From contig NW_025408669.1 of NCBI RefSeq assembly GCF_020360975.1, positions 4,154,001-4,218,000 of the forward strand: a DNA stretch of 64,000 nt, written 5' to 3'. Positions 49,980 through 61,400 of this stretch are shown one piece after another. Source of the stretch: Hirsutella rhossiliensis (taxonomy: Eukaryota; Ascomycota; Sordariomycetes; Hypocreales; Ophiocordycipitaceae). The stretch's first letter is position 1. Every line of letters starts with the position of its first letter. Under the pieces are notes generated by a model. That model made no database searches. It saw nothing but the letters and a program-made list of their open reading frames with translations, and had not been told where the DNA came from. The position numbers and the translations under genes were made by a program.

Positions 49980-51082
49980 ATGGCTCAACTTCTGTACCTC
50001 GTCTTTTCTCTCTGTTCTCTCGCTGCCGTTGGGCTGGTGTGGAGCGTCTTTATCCAGAACAACGGTCTAGACACCATCAACCAGGCCATCAGTCACGGCA
50101 GATATCCCGATAATGAGGTTGGAGTGACTTCTTTCACCGGCCTGCGCGCCATTGACGACGCCCTCATGTCACTCGTTGCATTCAATCTGCCTATCCTTAA
50201 CGTCGAATTCGAGGTCGGCCGCCTCTTTATGGCGCAGTTTGTCGCCAATGTATCAATCATGATATTCATTCTTTCTGTTGAGGGACAGCGAGGAAGGAAA
50301 CGATCGCCTTTAATGTAAGCTTTCAACCTGGACGAGGCAGTTGCGAACTTGATCTGACTCAACGCAGTCCCATGGCGTGGGGTCTCTTCTCTCAGCTTGC
50401 GACAAGCGCAGTTGCTTTGCCGCTGTACCTACTTGTCCAGACTGGCAGCAACCGGAAGGCCAGCCGGAAACCCATCTTTCAGTCGCTTGTCTCTCCCCAT
50501 GCCGCTCTCTGCGCTCTGCCGAGTCATCTCCTGGGCTTTGGTGTCCCCGCAGTCATGATGTTCGATCCTTTTCGTCAAGGTGACCATATCAAGTCCCTCT
50601 GGGTACTCATGTTTGCTCTCTGCCCTTTGAACATTGCCATCTGCACCAAGACTGTCGGTGTTACGAAACGGGCCTTTTTGCCCAGTTCACCCAAGGCGGC
50701 AACGACAACAAACGCTGGTTACAACGCTCTACAGCTCGGCTATACCACAGTCGGTGTTGTAGCGGCTGCATTTCATGCCATGACCATTTTGCAAGCAATC
50801 AAACATCCAGGGCGCTTTAACGGTCTTTTTTCTCTGGAGCTTTACCCCGAAATGCTTCGAGACAAGATCATGACGTTCTTGAAGCTGGACTATTTGATCA
50901 CCTTTGCGGCACTACTGACTTGGGCTTACAGTGAAGTGCTTGCGATTCGCCGTGGTGGATCTCTGATGCTTCTCGGCATGTTTGTTTTTGGGACGTTGGT
51001 ATTTGGACCAGGTGCAACGACTGCTATAGCTTGGTCCGCCAGAGAGACTGGCCTCCATAGAGGAAGTGGAAAGTCGGGCTGA
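49980..51082 (+). CDS. Polytopic membrane protein of unknown function, cluster member
   Basis: Two exons, 49980-50314 and 50368-51082 (intron 53 bp, GTAAGC...CGCAG), 349 aa. Eight or nine hydrophobic segments are visible by eye, at about residues 3-23, 57-78, 82-102, 115-135, 150-172, 185-200, 235-255, 280-300 and 305-330. There is no signal for export beyond the first segment. A T-G-L-R-A-I-D-D segment near residue 53 followed by a hydrophobic stretch recalls membrane proteins that I associate with fungal secondary-metabolite clusters, but I cannot name a family or a reaction. It shares its promoter with the PKS, which argues for a role in the same pathway, as an integral membrane cyclase or isomerase, or in transport or tolerance. 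No transporter signature is seen. The frame is open and intact, with codon use like its neighbours. Confidence 0.8.
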
Positions 51083-51378
51083 CATCTCTGATCGACTCCA
51101 TATTGTCCTCACAATGATAATTGAATGATATATGAGTGGCGACAAGACACATTTCATTTGAAACCTGGCCTCAATGGATGGAGTCATGTGTCGTGTCAGT
51201 ATTTGGTTTGCCACATTCCGAAGCCCCTTATGAGGAAGTCGCCGACATGCCCAGTTGAGGCGAATGTAATTCAAATGAAATATGCTCTGTAAATCTTGAT
51301 AATTCCTCCAATGTTCACAGTCGAGGGACGAATCCGCACCATTAAGCTTCCAATGTCCGTCCCAAGGATACAACCCTC

Positions 51379-52549
51379 TCATGCCTGCCTCAGACCGGAA
51401 TCGAGCTCCACGCCCCTGCTCGCGCAAAGCTTCGTCATTTCTCCCCAAAGACGCGCCTGGAGCTGTCTCCCTTGATCGGACTCCGCATATGGCGAAAGTC
51501 TAAAAGGAATGCTGTTAGCATTTAGCCCTGCAGTGGATATCACTTGGCAATGGGCCGAGAAGCCCACAACTAGGTTGGGCGAAGGTTTGCACGCACTTAT
51601 TGACGTGGCCGTCCCGCAGATATTTGCCCGAGAGGCTGGAGCCGGCGCATGTGGCGGCATGCACGTGTAAACGCCCTCCCTGGCTCAAGGACCGGGCAGA
51701 AGTCAAGTAGATCAGCCTCGTAGGGATGCTGGCCGCGTCGGGGAAGAAGCCCGAGGCGCAAAAGCCCGGGGTAGTCGTCACCACCTCCAACTCAGCCGGG
51801 TCGAGTCGGGCTGCCAACTCGCGTCCGAAGAGCGCAAGGAACAGCTTGGCGGCGTAGTACTCAAAGTCGGGTCTGACGCTGACGCCATCCTGCTGGAACT
51901 CGGAGAGAATATCACCCTGGGTCGGAATCTGATAAGTCGACCAGGCGTGGGCCTCCGATGACACCAAGACGAGGCGCCCCGGTTGGGCACCGCTGGTTGG
52001 CGAGCCCGCGTCGGTCTTTGGCCGGAGGAGTGGGACCAGGCAAAGGGCTAGGTATGCAGTGCTGCGGAAATTAACTTGCATGAGGTGTGACCATCCACCG
52101 TCAACGCGGCGCTCGTCTCTCGTGAAGAGACCTGCATTGAGGAGCGCGATGTCGAGTGTGGTTGCTTCGGCGCTCAGCCTCTTCACAAACCGGTCGACCG
52201 AGTCGAGCGATTCCATGTCGAGTTGGTAAGCCTCGATGGATGCCTCCGGAATCTCACCAAGGAACTCCTGCTTGACGGCTTCGGCCCGTTGCAGGTTTCT
52301 CACCCCCATCACCAGCTTGGCCCCCAGACGGGCGAGCTGTCGGGCCGCCTCGTACCCCACGCCCGACGTGGCCCCAGTCACAAGGACCGTCTTGCCAGAA
52401 AGTGACAGGCCGGGCGAGGGGGTGGGAATCGAGGTGAGTTTCTGACGCATGACGTAGGGGATGGGTCCATCTGAGGAGAAGTCAAAGAGGCGGGGGTTGC
52501 CCGTCATCATTCTGATCGGCTCTGGTAGGAACGACATGTTGAAGTGCAA
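51379..52549 (-). CDS. Short-chain dehydrogenase/reductase
   Basis: Two exons, 52549-51597 and 51499-51379 (intron 97 bp, GTGCGT...TTTTAG), 357 aa. It is a classical Rossmann SDR: NAD(P)-binding T-G-A-T-S-G-V-G at about residues 59-66, N-A-G at about 138-140, a Ser in L-V-L-V-S-S-E and the catalytic Y-Y-A-A-K motif downstream. The size and the A-H-A-W context resemble retinol dehydrogenase/WWOX-like fungal SDRs, which oxidise or reduce an alcohol/ketone pair. It is convergent with the membrane-protein gene (about 300 bp between stops) and divergent from the monooxygenase. The natural guess is a tailoring oxidation or reduction of the polyketide. An earlier in-frame start is not needed; the chosen Met leaves a 30-residue lead that is common in this group. 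The substrate is unknown. Confidence 0.88.
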
Positions 52550-53550
52550 GCGCTTGAGGCTCTAGCAACGACTCTTGGGGCCAGTGGTGAAAGACGTGTG
52601 CGTTGTGTGTGTGGTGTGTGTCTGAGAGAGACAACATATGAGACGTATGAGAAGGAGAATGTCAGGCAAGGTTGGAAGCCGGCCTCACTTACACTCTTTT
52701 CTTGAGCTGAGGGCAGAATAAATACCCGACCTGCATTGCCACACCATGCCTTGGCGGCGATGACTGGCGAGAACAGGTGGTGAGCCGCGGAACCACGGTA
52801 CATGCCAGGGGCAATTTTCGAATCAACACCCCCCCTACGCCCAAACCTCCGGGATAGCTCCACGGTCACGGAGGGTCCGTTGAGGAGGAAAGGATCATTG
52901 GGCCGTGACCAGGAGGGGGGCTATATGTGCATGTCACATATCTGATATACTCTACAGTATGTGTAATTCATCTATATGTGCCAAGTTATACGTAAGCTGA
53001 CCGCCTAGTCTTCATGGTATAACAGGCTATGGCGATATTTAGTGGTACGGTCTTTAGTAAAGAAGCTTGAAATGGCCTCTTTATATATACATGTCGCCCT
53101 TTAGCCAGGGTTCTTCAAGAGACCCCCAGGCCATGCACCAAGGCTAGTCAGAAAGGTTATCAAGAGCACGGTGTATATACTTGGATAATAGAAGCCGTTG
53201 ACATTTGTCGTTATGGGGGCCTTCTTTAAGACGTCCCAGGCTATGGTATGCTTACCTTTTCCACCCTTGGGGTGCTGCTATAACCCTCTTTGTGTGGGCC
53301 TCGTGCAGGCATCATCATCGGTTCACCCCTCACAGCCTTCGGTTAGATCCATCTCGCGAGAGCCGCCTTTCCTGCAATCTGTAGAGCTCTCGATTACATG
53401 TAATAATCCTCCGTCTCTGCCATGAGCCGTGACAAGCATTCAGCGCAGCATAATCGACTAGTAGACGGCAGGACCTCCCCCGTATGGAAACAGCTCTCCT
53501 TTGAACAAAATTTCAAAGACCAAAGACAAGCCATAACCTTTACTCAAAAA
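52550..53550. promoter_or_regulatory. Divergent promoter region between SDR and monooxygenase genes
   Basis: About 1.0 kb. It contains TCACGGAGGGTCCG at 52,866-52,879, sharing CGGAGGG with the other two divergent promoters, a GT-rich tract at 52,598-52,622 and an A/T-rich stretch near 52,920-53,090. No other gene is seen. Confidence 0.45.
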
Positions 53551-55469
53551 ATGGACATGCGAGAAGTTGTCATTGTAGGAGCAGGTACGGCACAGCTTGA
53601 ATGCAAGGATGGAATCATCTTTGTGTCACGGTGCTAACAGATCTACAGGTTGGTGTGGCCTCATCGCAGCCAAGACCTACCTCCAGTCAAAATCTGACGC
53701 AAACCTGTTGGTTATCGACAGTGCTTCTACCCTGGGCGGGACATGGTGCAAGGAACGGCTCTACCCGCATCTGGTTGCAGAAGCCCATTACGGCCTTTTT
53801 GAGTTCTCGGACCTGGAGATGCTTAATGACGGTCAGAATGTTACCAAGTCTGGATTGATATCTGGAGACGCCGTTCATCAATATCTCAATAATTACGCCA
53901 CCGAGTTCGGCTTGCACAAGCACCTCCGGCTCAACACGCAAGTCGAGAGAGTCTCCCGTGCTGGCCGACACTGGCATATTACTCTCGCCGGTGGTAAAAA
54001 GGTTCTGGCTTGCGAGAAGCTCATCGTTGCCACCGGGCTTACGTCGGAGCCTTTCGTGCCTGATATTCCAAACAATGGGTTTGGAGGAGAGGTGATGCAC
54101 TCCAAAGAGATGGGCAAGGTTGAGACAACCAAAAAGATTCGCAACGACAATATCCAGACCGTAGCAGTCTACGGGGGGTCCAAATCAGCCTTTGACGCGG
54201 TCAACATGCTCCTCCAGGCGGGGAAATCGGTAGAGTGGATTGTAAGGACCGGCAGAGGGGGCCCGTCGATCATGACACCCCTGACCATCCTCGGACAGCC
54301 GAGTTTCCGCCTCAACAACAGCCGCTTCCTAGCAATGTTTTCCCCGAACCTGTTTTCCAAGGACACTGTTGCTCGATGGCTTCACAGTACAGGGCCAGCC
54401 TGGCTTACCCAGCCGCTGGTCAAGGGGTTTTGGCGCGTCATAAGCTTCCTCCTCATGGGAGAAGCTCGGTATGACAAGAGCGAAAACACGAAAGCATTGA
54501 AGCCTGTAATGGGCCTGGACAGTCTTCTCTGGAGTCCGGCAACGTTGGGTGTCATGACTCACCCAGACCTCTGGAAGGATATCCATGAAGGAACCAGAGT
54601 CCGAGTCCGACAAAACGCCATCCAAAGCCTTGAAGCAAATGGTGTGCGACTGGACGATGGTACACATGTCGATGCCGACATGGTCATTTACTCCACGGGT
54701 TGGAAATCCCTGGCGGCCAACTTCTTGTTCTCTGATCGAGACCGTTTGGCTGCCGGCCTTCCTTCTCCGGCTTCATATGAACCCAAGATGCAGCAAAAAT
54801 GGGAAATTCTCCGACGACAAGGAGATGCTCAGGTCAGGCAGAGGCTGCCCCTTCTTTCCCAATCACCGCTTTGGGAGAGCCATCATCCCCGAATCGAGGA
54901 CGACTTTCATCTCTACAGATCAATCATCCCAGCTTCGGCCGAGGAAAACGACAGGTCTTTGGCTTACGTCGGGTTCCTGCGAACAACAGGCGCTCCGATT
55001 GTGTACGAGGCCCAGGCTTTGTGGGCCGTTGCGTATCTACAGGGCAAGCTCGAAGTACCCTCGCGAGAGAAGAGAGAGAGAGAGACGGCCGCACTGAACG
55101 CTTGGGCTCGTAGAAGGTATCTCTGCGGGCGCAAAGTCCCATTCGCCATGTTTGACTTTCTGCCTGTAAGTGGCATGCATTTTGCCTCGAAGCACGGTGC
55201 ATTTGAAACTAACGTGATAAAAGTACGTCGACTCCCTTTATCACGATTTGGGGGTTAATCCCAGAAGAAAGGGGAACCCTATATCCGAGATATTTGCACT
55301 ATACAAGCCGAGTGATTTCAGGGGCGTGGTGAAGGAGTGGATTGAGAGCCGGGAACAGGAAGCCCACGGCCCACGGGAGGTAAAGAGCTGGTCTTATCCC
55401 ATTGTGCTTCTCATGGTGATTACACTTGGCGTCATAGGTTCCACGTTTTTGCGCGACGTTGTGGTGTAG
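53551..55469 (+). CDS. FAD-dependent monooxygenase with C-terminal membrane anchor
   Basis: Three exons, 53551-53584, 53649-55165 and 55224-55469, 598 aa, sum divisible by three. The first intron splits the FAD-binding motif V-I-V-G-A-G-W-C-G-L near the N-terminus, and splicing restores it exactly. A second nucleotide-binding motif with G-G-S-K-S-A (NADPH) lies around residue 180, and an S-T-G-W motif around residue 370. These are features of the flavin monooxygenase/Baeyer-Villiger-like class, which inserts one oxygen atom (hydroxylation, epoxidation or ester formation). The last 25 residues are a hydrophobic helix ending R-D-V-V-V, so the enzyme probably sits on the ER membrane. I chose M-D-M-R-E-V-V at 53,551 because this family starts close to the FAD motif; an in-frame ATG at 53,422 would add 43 residues. 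It is convergent with the enoyl reductase gene. Confidence 0.88.
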
Positions 55470-55701
55470 GAGCCGGATCAGGGCGAAAGATTCTTGGAAA
55501 GTTTCGAGACAAGAATAAATCATCTCGGAACGGTACTAGACAGACGTAAAAGAGCGACTTTTACACAGCAATGCAATGTTCACCCATTACATTCGATGGC
55601 AAAAATGGTGAGCTGTTAGTAGGGTCTTGGTGTGATAATAGTTTCAAAGGCTTCTTAGTTCATCTACCGACATCTCCCTACCCTTTTGTCTCAAGCAGAA
55701 G

Positions 55702-56742
55702 CTAAGGCGTATCGGCAACGAGATACACTAACTTATGTCCGCTGACCTTTGAATCCCTCAGCATGTTCAAGCCTTCCAGCGCGCCTTTAAGCCCCCCTGC
55801 CCCGACTTTGATCTTGTGAGGCCGGATCTTGCCCTGTCGTATGAGCCCTTCGGCAATGGTCCACCACCTCTTCCCAAACTCAAAGTCCTCCATTTTGGCG
55901 GCAAAGCTCTTATCCCCCATAGCCCAGTCCTCTCCAAAAACCGTGTAGGCTTTTGTGTCTGCGCACTCCACACGGGCATCTGGCGACCTCAGGGGCAGGA
56001 GGGCAGCCAGCTTGCCACCTTTGGAAGACAGCGCGCTGGCGCAGAACTTGGCAGTCCAGGCGGTGGACACGGTGTCCCAGCAAAGCGTGAGATTGTTGTC
56101 GGTAGACGCACGGATGTCCTCGGCGGCGTCGTCGTCGCCGTAGTCGAACGACTCCTGAGCTCCGAACTTGGTGACGAGATCGAAATTGTGGGGAGAACAG
56201 GTGGTGATGGGAGTAAACCCCGAAAGGCGGGCGAACTGAAGGCCGAGAACACCGGTGGCAGTCGAGCCACCGTAGATGAGAATCGGTCCTTGGCCACCAC
56301 GAGTTTCGTCACCCGGCAGTGGGAGGCCAAGAGTCTGGTACAGGCCTTGGCCGACAGTGGTGATGCCAACGCCAAAGGTAGCGGCCTCTTCGAAGCTCAT
56401 ATCGTCGGGAACATGCGCCTGGATGTCGCCCTTGACGACAATGTACTCGGCAAAAGCCCCGTCTTCAGGCTCGGCAGAGTTGCCGCCGTGGACAAAGCCC
56501 ATGACGCGATCCCCCTTTTTGAACGGTTTGGTGACTTTTGGTCCGACCTCTTCGACTACGCCCGCGTAGTCGCAACCCAGGAGGACGCCAGGCGTCTGAG
56601 TGAGCTCGGCATGCTTCCAGTCCGTGGGGTTGAGAGCAATTGCATGTGTCTTGACGAGCAGGTAATCGTCTCTCAAAGTCGGCCTCGGCCTGTCGCTGAC
56701 AAAGGAGGCTTTCCCGGGGGTGGCGACGACGATTGCCTTCAT
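55702..56742 (-). CDS. trans-acting enoyl reductase (medium-chain reductase, LovC type)
   Basis: Single exon, 346 aa, close to the usual 350-365 aa of this family. Start Met chosen at 56,742 (M-K-A-I-V-V); an upstream in-frame Met at 56,808 adds 22 hydrophobic residues not expected here. The fold is the zinc-free MDR type: L-N-P-T-D-W-K in the substrate part, G-C-D-Y-A-G-V-V-E, and the NADPH site I-Y-G-G-S-T-A-T-G. Segments such as T-T-C-S-P-H-N-F are typical of LovC-like partners of highly reducing PKSs, which reduce alpha,beta-double bonds on the ACP-bound chain when the PKS ER domain is inactive. The PKS in this window has exactly such a defective ER, so the two proteins should work as a complex in the cytosol. 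A long open frame on the other strand here is a shadow. Confidence 0.9.
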   Translation of the reverse strand: MKAIVVATPGKASFVSDRPRPTLRDDYLLVKTHAIALNPTDWKHAELTQTPGVLLGCDYAGVVEEVGPKVTKPFKKGDRVMGFVHGGNSAEPEDGAFAEYIVVKGDIQAHVPDDMSFEEAATFGVGITTVGQGLYQTLGLPLPGDETRGGQGPILIYGGSTATGVLGLQFARLSGFTPITTCSPHNFDLVTKFGAQESFDYGDDDAAEDIRASTDNNLTLCWDTVSTAWTAKFCASALSSKGGKLAALLPLRSPDARVECADTKAYTVFGEDWAMGDKSFAAKMEDFEFGKRWWTIAEGLIRQGKIRPHKIKVGAGGLKGALEGLNMLRDSKVSGHKLVYLVADTP

Positions 56743-58452
56743 GCCGAGATGGTGGCGAGAAGCAGCGAGAAGAATGATTGGGTAGTGAGGAAAGAAATGA
56801 GCGTACAAGGATATGGAGTCGGGGTGATGAGGGACGCTCTGTGTGGCGACAAGTCAAAGCGGGAGGGTCCGAAATCCCAAGGCAACTGGCGGAGGCTAAT
56901 TCATGCCTGGATAATTACCTATTACGTATGATTATAGCGCGAGTACTCCGCACGTTTCAAAAGAGCCAGTGACGTGAAACTGAGCCGTATTGTGAAGAAT
57001 GCGGTGAGCGTCGTTGACGTCAGGCTTTGCCCACCGATATGCATGCTGTACTATATAAAGTCTGGGCAACCAAGTCAGCCTATATCGACGGATTGATCTA
57101 CCCCCTTGATGCACCGCACTCCCTGGAAGCTTGTGGGGCCGCTGTCTACGGACGGGATCTTGGTCAGATCACGGAGGGATAGCTTCTACTGACCGAGGTT
57201 CAGTTGTGATGTGTCTGAGCACACAGTATCGGCCCCGTTCGAAAGCTTGCATGGGACGATAATTCGTGATTTGACCACGTGGGTATATGAGAAAGCCCTG
57301 CAAATACGTCGCGGGAGATATCAATGTAGGGCGTGGGAATATTCATCGTCATATACTCTGTACAGACACATATATACAATCATACAGCGCGCCTATACCG
57401 ACTTTGGATGGAAGCCGAGTGTACCGTAGAGAGCAGACTACGTACATTACATGTAGGCATATGCAGAGTCCTATAGGCCTATATGACGGGCAATAATTAT
57501 AGCTGCGCATACCGCACAGTTTCAATATGCGTGCCTGTTATACACACCCCTCGCAGAGAAAAGCTCATTCATGTACGAAGCACGTCAGCAGCGGTTCTTA
57601 CCGATTCTTACGGTCCACCCGGAGTGCAACGGTGAGCAGCACTGTCCTGTTCCCATCAGGCACCCTGTCCCCGTTGTATGGGTCCTCTGCAGGGCCTTGC
57701 TTGTTTCCCGTCCATGTGGATCACACTCCCTTCAGGGGTCCAGGGTCTCCTCAAGCGCCGCCCAAGCACCCCCTCCGGACATGTTTCGGGGGTCATGTCA
57801 TGCCTTGCAGCTGGAAACAAGTTGGCGACCCTGCCAGCCACCTTGATTCAACTGCACAGGAACAACCTGGCATCTTGGGACCCTCGGTGCTTATGTCTCA
57901 CCCAACACGTGCGTTATCGGGTGAGAATTTAGCCTGGCGCCCTTGTGTCGGCCTTATTTTCCCGGGGCATGCTCCTTGATCAGCCTGACTGAGCAACGAT
58001 CCAAGTTTACGTGTGTGTCCTCGGAAGTCGGCCGCAGGAAGAGCATGAAGAGCATGAAGAGCATGAAGAGCATGAAGAGCATGAAGAGCATGAAGAGCAT
58101 GGGGGAGGTGCTCATGCACAGACAGGAGCTGCGCGATATCCGACCGTAAGAATCCCATATGTCACCTGGTGTAACCAGGGGGCCCTCGTTTCGATCGGGG
58201 TGCTCGGACTGCTTGACCAATCCTCCAGGACAGAGGGATAGATAGATGGACTCACGTCAGCACCTGAGGCTCAGTGGTGATGTGCCGGTAGCCGAGGTGA
58301 TGTCCTGTTGAGTTGCCTCGACCGACGATCTGATCGGGCGATGCGTCTTCATCCCACCTAAACCTCAGGCTCAGCTAGATGCCATTCGAGGGATCTCTTA
58401 GACATCGCGCACGGGAGTCTTCCAACGTCTCCATCTTTTCATCAACACCACT
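56743..58452. promoter_or_regulatory. Divergent promoter region between enoyl reductase and NRPS genes
   Basis: About 1.7 kb with no coding sequence that I can support. It contains TCACGGAGGGAT at 57,169-57,180 (CGGAGGG core shared with the two other divergent promoters), CA/TA-rich stretches at about 57,360-57,390 and a 9 bp tandem repeat at 58,041-58,100. Open frames within it follow the repeat or overlap each other and have no family resemblance. Confidence 0.45.
58041..58100 (+). repeat. 9 bp tandem repeat (GAGCATGAA), six full copies
   Basis: Six perfect copies of GAGCATGAA from 58,041 to 58,094 plus a partial seventh, about 350 bp upstream of the NRPS start. It is open in several frames only because the unit length is a multiple of three. 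Confidence 0.95.
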
Positions 58453-61400
58453 ATGGCACCTAGTACCGAGGATGGAGACAAAGACGACGGCATGGTGCTG
58501 CCTCTATCAGCCATCGAGTCAACCATCTTCCCTTGTGCCCCAATCACGTCCACACCACCCAAGCCTCGAACACTGACACTCCTCCCCCTCCCTCGCCATC
58601 TCGGCCTGGTCGCTCAATGGCACAAGCTACCGGCCGAAAGCCTCGTCCAGCTAGCTTGGGCCATCGTGCTTCGCCACTATCTGGGATCGTGCGCTCCATG
58701 TTTCGGCTACCTAGCCCAACGCGACGATGCGCCTGGTACAGACTATACCGTTGCTGTACCTGTTACGCTGCAGCACTTGGATTCCGTGTGCGCGGTGCTT
58801 GACGCTGAATCTTCGCTCTCGTCGACGCTATGCAGTTGGTCCAAGCCGTCCGTGTGTCGCAGAGCAAGCCCTCAGCAGCTGGCAGACGTCGACGAGGCGC
58901 TGGTCTTCAATACTGCCCTCGTCGTTGGGAATGGAACGTTGGCTGGCGGAAAACCCCGATTCTCTGCTACAATTCAAGTAGGAAACCCCAATCGAGGTTC
59001 TTCTTTTGCCTGAGTGCGCTCCATGAGCTTACGCTGGCTCCACGATAGTTTCCCGTCCTCGCATTTGTCGATCTGTCCGGCGCCAGTCCGCAGCTCGCAG
59101 TTTCATGCGAGCCGCGAGCCGTTCCTCCAGAGCAGCAGAATCTCGTCGCCCACGCATTTCAGTCATCGCTCGCAGCTTTGCTGCTGCAGCCCGAGCAGAG
59201 ACTCCGAGACGTCGACCTCTTCACCACCCTGGACCACCAGATGATAGCTTCCTGGAACCAGCATCTCCCCGACGCCGTCACCTCCTGTATCCACTGGAAA
59301 GTCTCGGAGGTGGCGAGGCTTGCCCCCGATGCTCCGGCCATCTGCGCATGGGACGGCGACTTGACCTATGCGAGGCTGGAGGAACTGTCGTCGCTGCTGG
59401 CTTCCTGGCTTCAGGCCCAAGGGGCAGGTCGGGGGTTCGTGGTGGCGCTTCGCCTTTTCAAGTCCCGGTGGGCAGTCGTCGCCATGTTGGCCGTCGTCAA
59501 AGCGGGCGGCGCATTCGTGTCCATCGATCCGACTCATCCTCAAGACCGGCAGAAGCGGATCGCTGAAGATGCGGGCTCATCTATCATGCTGATAGCCGAG
59601 GAACTCGCATCTGATGCGCATACCTGGACGGCAAAAAGCTTTGTCGTCTCCGAGGAATCTATACTCGGGCTTCTAGGCCAAACCCTCATCTACCATTGCC
59701 AAGACACTGTAAAAGAGGTTGTCCATCCCTGTGATGCAGCTTACATCGTATACACATCTGGAAGCACCGGAAGTCCCAAAGGCATCGTCGTCGAGCATGC
59801 CGCCCTCTGCACCAGTGTCGTCGAGCAAGCCAAGGCCATGAGAATATGCCCCGGTTCGCGGGTTCTGCAGTTTGCAGCTTATACGTTTGACGTCAGTGTC
59901 GGGGATATCTTTACGACCCTGACGCATGGCGCCTGCTTGTGCATCCCGTCCGAGTCCGGCCGAAGAGACCACCTGGCAAACGTCATGGCTGAGATGAAAG
60001 TCTCTCATGCTTGCCTGACGTCGACGGTCGCCGGAATTCTGGACCCTGCCGAGGTGCCAACGCTTCGGATGTTGACGATCGGAGGCGAGCCGGTCTCGAG
60101 GCACAATCTCGTCAAATGGGCGGACAAGGTCGAGTTGAACAACATATACGGTCCCGCAGAGTGCACCGTATGGTGTTTTGTGCAGCGCTCTGTCAAAGCA
60201 GACGACAACGAGTCCAAGATTGGCTTTGGCATCGGGGCCAGGGGGTGGATTGCACACCCAGACGACAGCGAACGGCTCATGCCTGTCGGTGCGGTGGGCG
60301 AACTGCTCATCGAGGGCCCGCTGCTTGCCCGCTGCTATCTGAACAGCCCGGAGAAGACGACGGCGTCCTTTATAGTCGACCCGTCGTGGCTCCAAAGGTT
60401 TGGGCCGGCAGGGGGTCGCCGGTTGTACAAGACAGGCGACTTGGTGCGCTACGATGCGGCCGACGGCGCCTTGGTGTTTGTTGGCCGCAAGGACACTCAG
60501 GTAAAACTGCGCGGCCAGCGCATTGAGCTCGGAGAGATTGAATACCACCTCTTGCTTAGCATGAAGGATCCCGGAGAGGTAGCTGTCGATGTCGTCCAGC
60601 CACCCACAGGGAACGGCCCTGTCCTGGCCGCCTTCATCAGCATCGATGATGGACTGCACAATGAGCCGGACGAAAACACGATATCTACCGAGGTCAAGAC
60701 GCGCCTGGTCGATATCGCACGCCATGCCAGGCCGAAGATGGCAGAATTTTTGCCGTCGTACATGATTCCTGTCGTCTTTGTTCCAGTTCGGGCCATCCCC
60801 CTGACCGTGTCCGGCAAGACAAACCGGAGGAGACTGCGCCAAATTTGCTCTGAACTGTCGTGGAGTGAGCTGCTGAGCATTTCCAGCCCCGACGAACCAG
60901 AGCAAAATGGCCTCAGAGAGGTTTCTGGCGGCGTCGTTGTCAAGACTCCAGCCCAAGTCCAAATGGCAGAAGCCTGGGCAACGTTACTGGGAGTAGCGGC
61001 GGACGACATACGCCCCAGCGATGGCTTCATCTCCCTCGGCGGCGACTCTCTCAAGGCGATCCATCTGGTCGCTGTCTATCGCTCCATGGGCTTGACCCTC
61101 ACCGTCGCCGACATTCTCCAGAATCCTCGGCTTGCCAGCATGGCCTCTTGTGCAGTCCCGACTAGCTCATCTGCCGCAAATGAGCAAGACTCGGGGGCCG
61201 TGGACGCGGCGGTTTCACTCGTCGAGGCAACTCCAGATGAAGCCCTCAGGGATAAGCTTCTCGCAGAGTTCTCGGAGCAGTGCGGAGTGAGAAAGGATGG
61301 CATTGTAGCCATCTATCCCTGCACCCCTCTGCAAGAGGAAATGATGGAGCTGTCGCTGCGAGGCGAGACGTCGCAGTTTGCCCATGAACTGGCGAGGCTG

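Noticed and set aside
53422..53550. Earlier in-frame ATG of the monooxygenase
   Set aside because: It would add 43 polar residues before the FAD motif, which normally lies within the first 10-20 residues in this family; kept as an alternative only.
55816..56931. 371-codon open frame on the plus strand
   Set aside because: It lies exactly antisense to the enoyl reductase gene, whose protein matches a known family; this frame has no recognisable domain.
57898..58241. Open frames made of MKS, EHE or LHA repeats
   Set aside because: They only translate the 9 bp tandem repeat in different frames.
59673..60962. 429-codon open frame on the minus strand
   Set aside because: Antisense to the adenylation domain of the NRPS and without family resemblance; a by-product of GC-rich codons.
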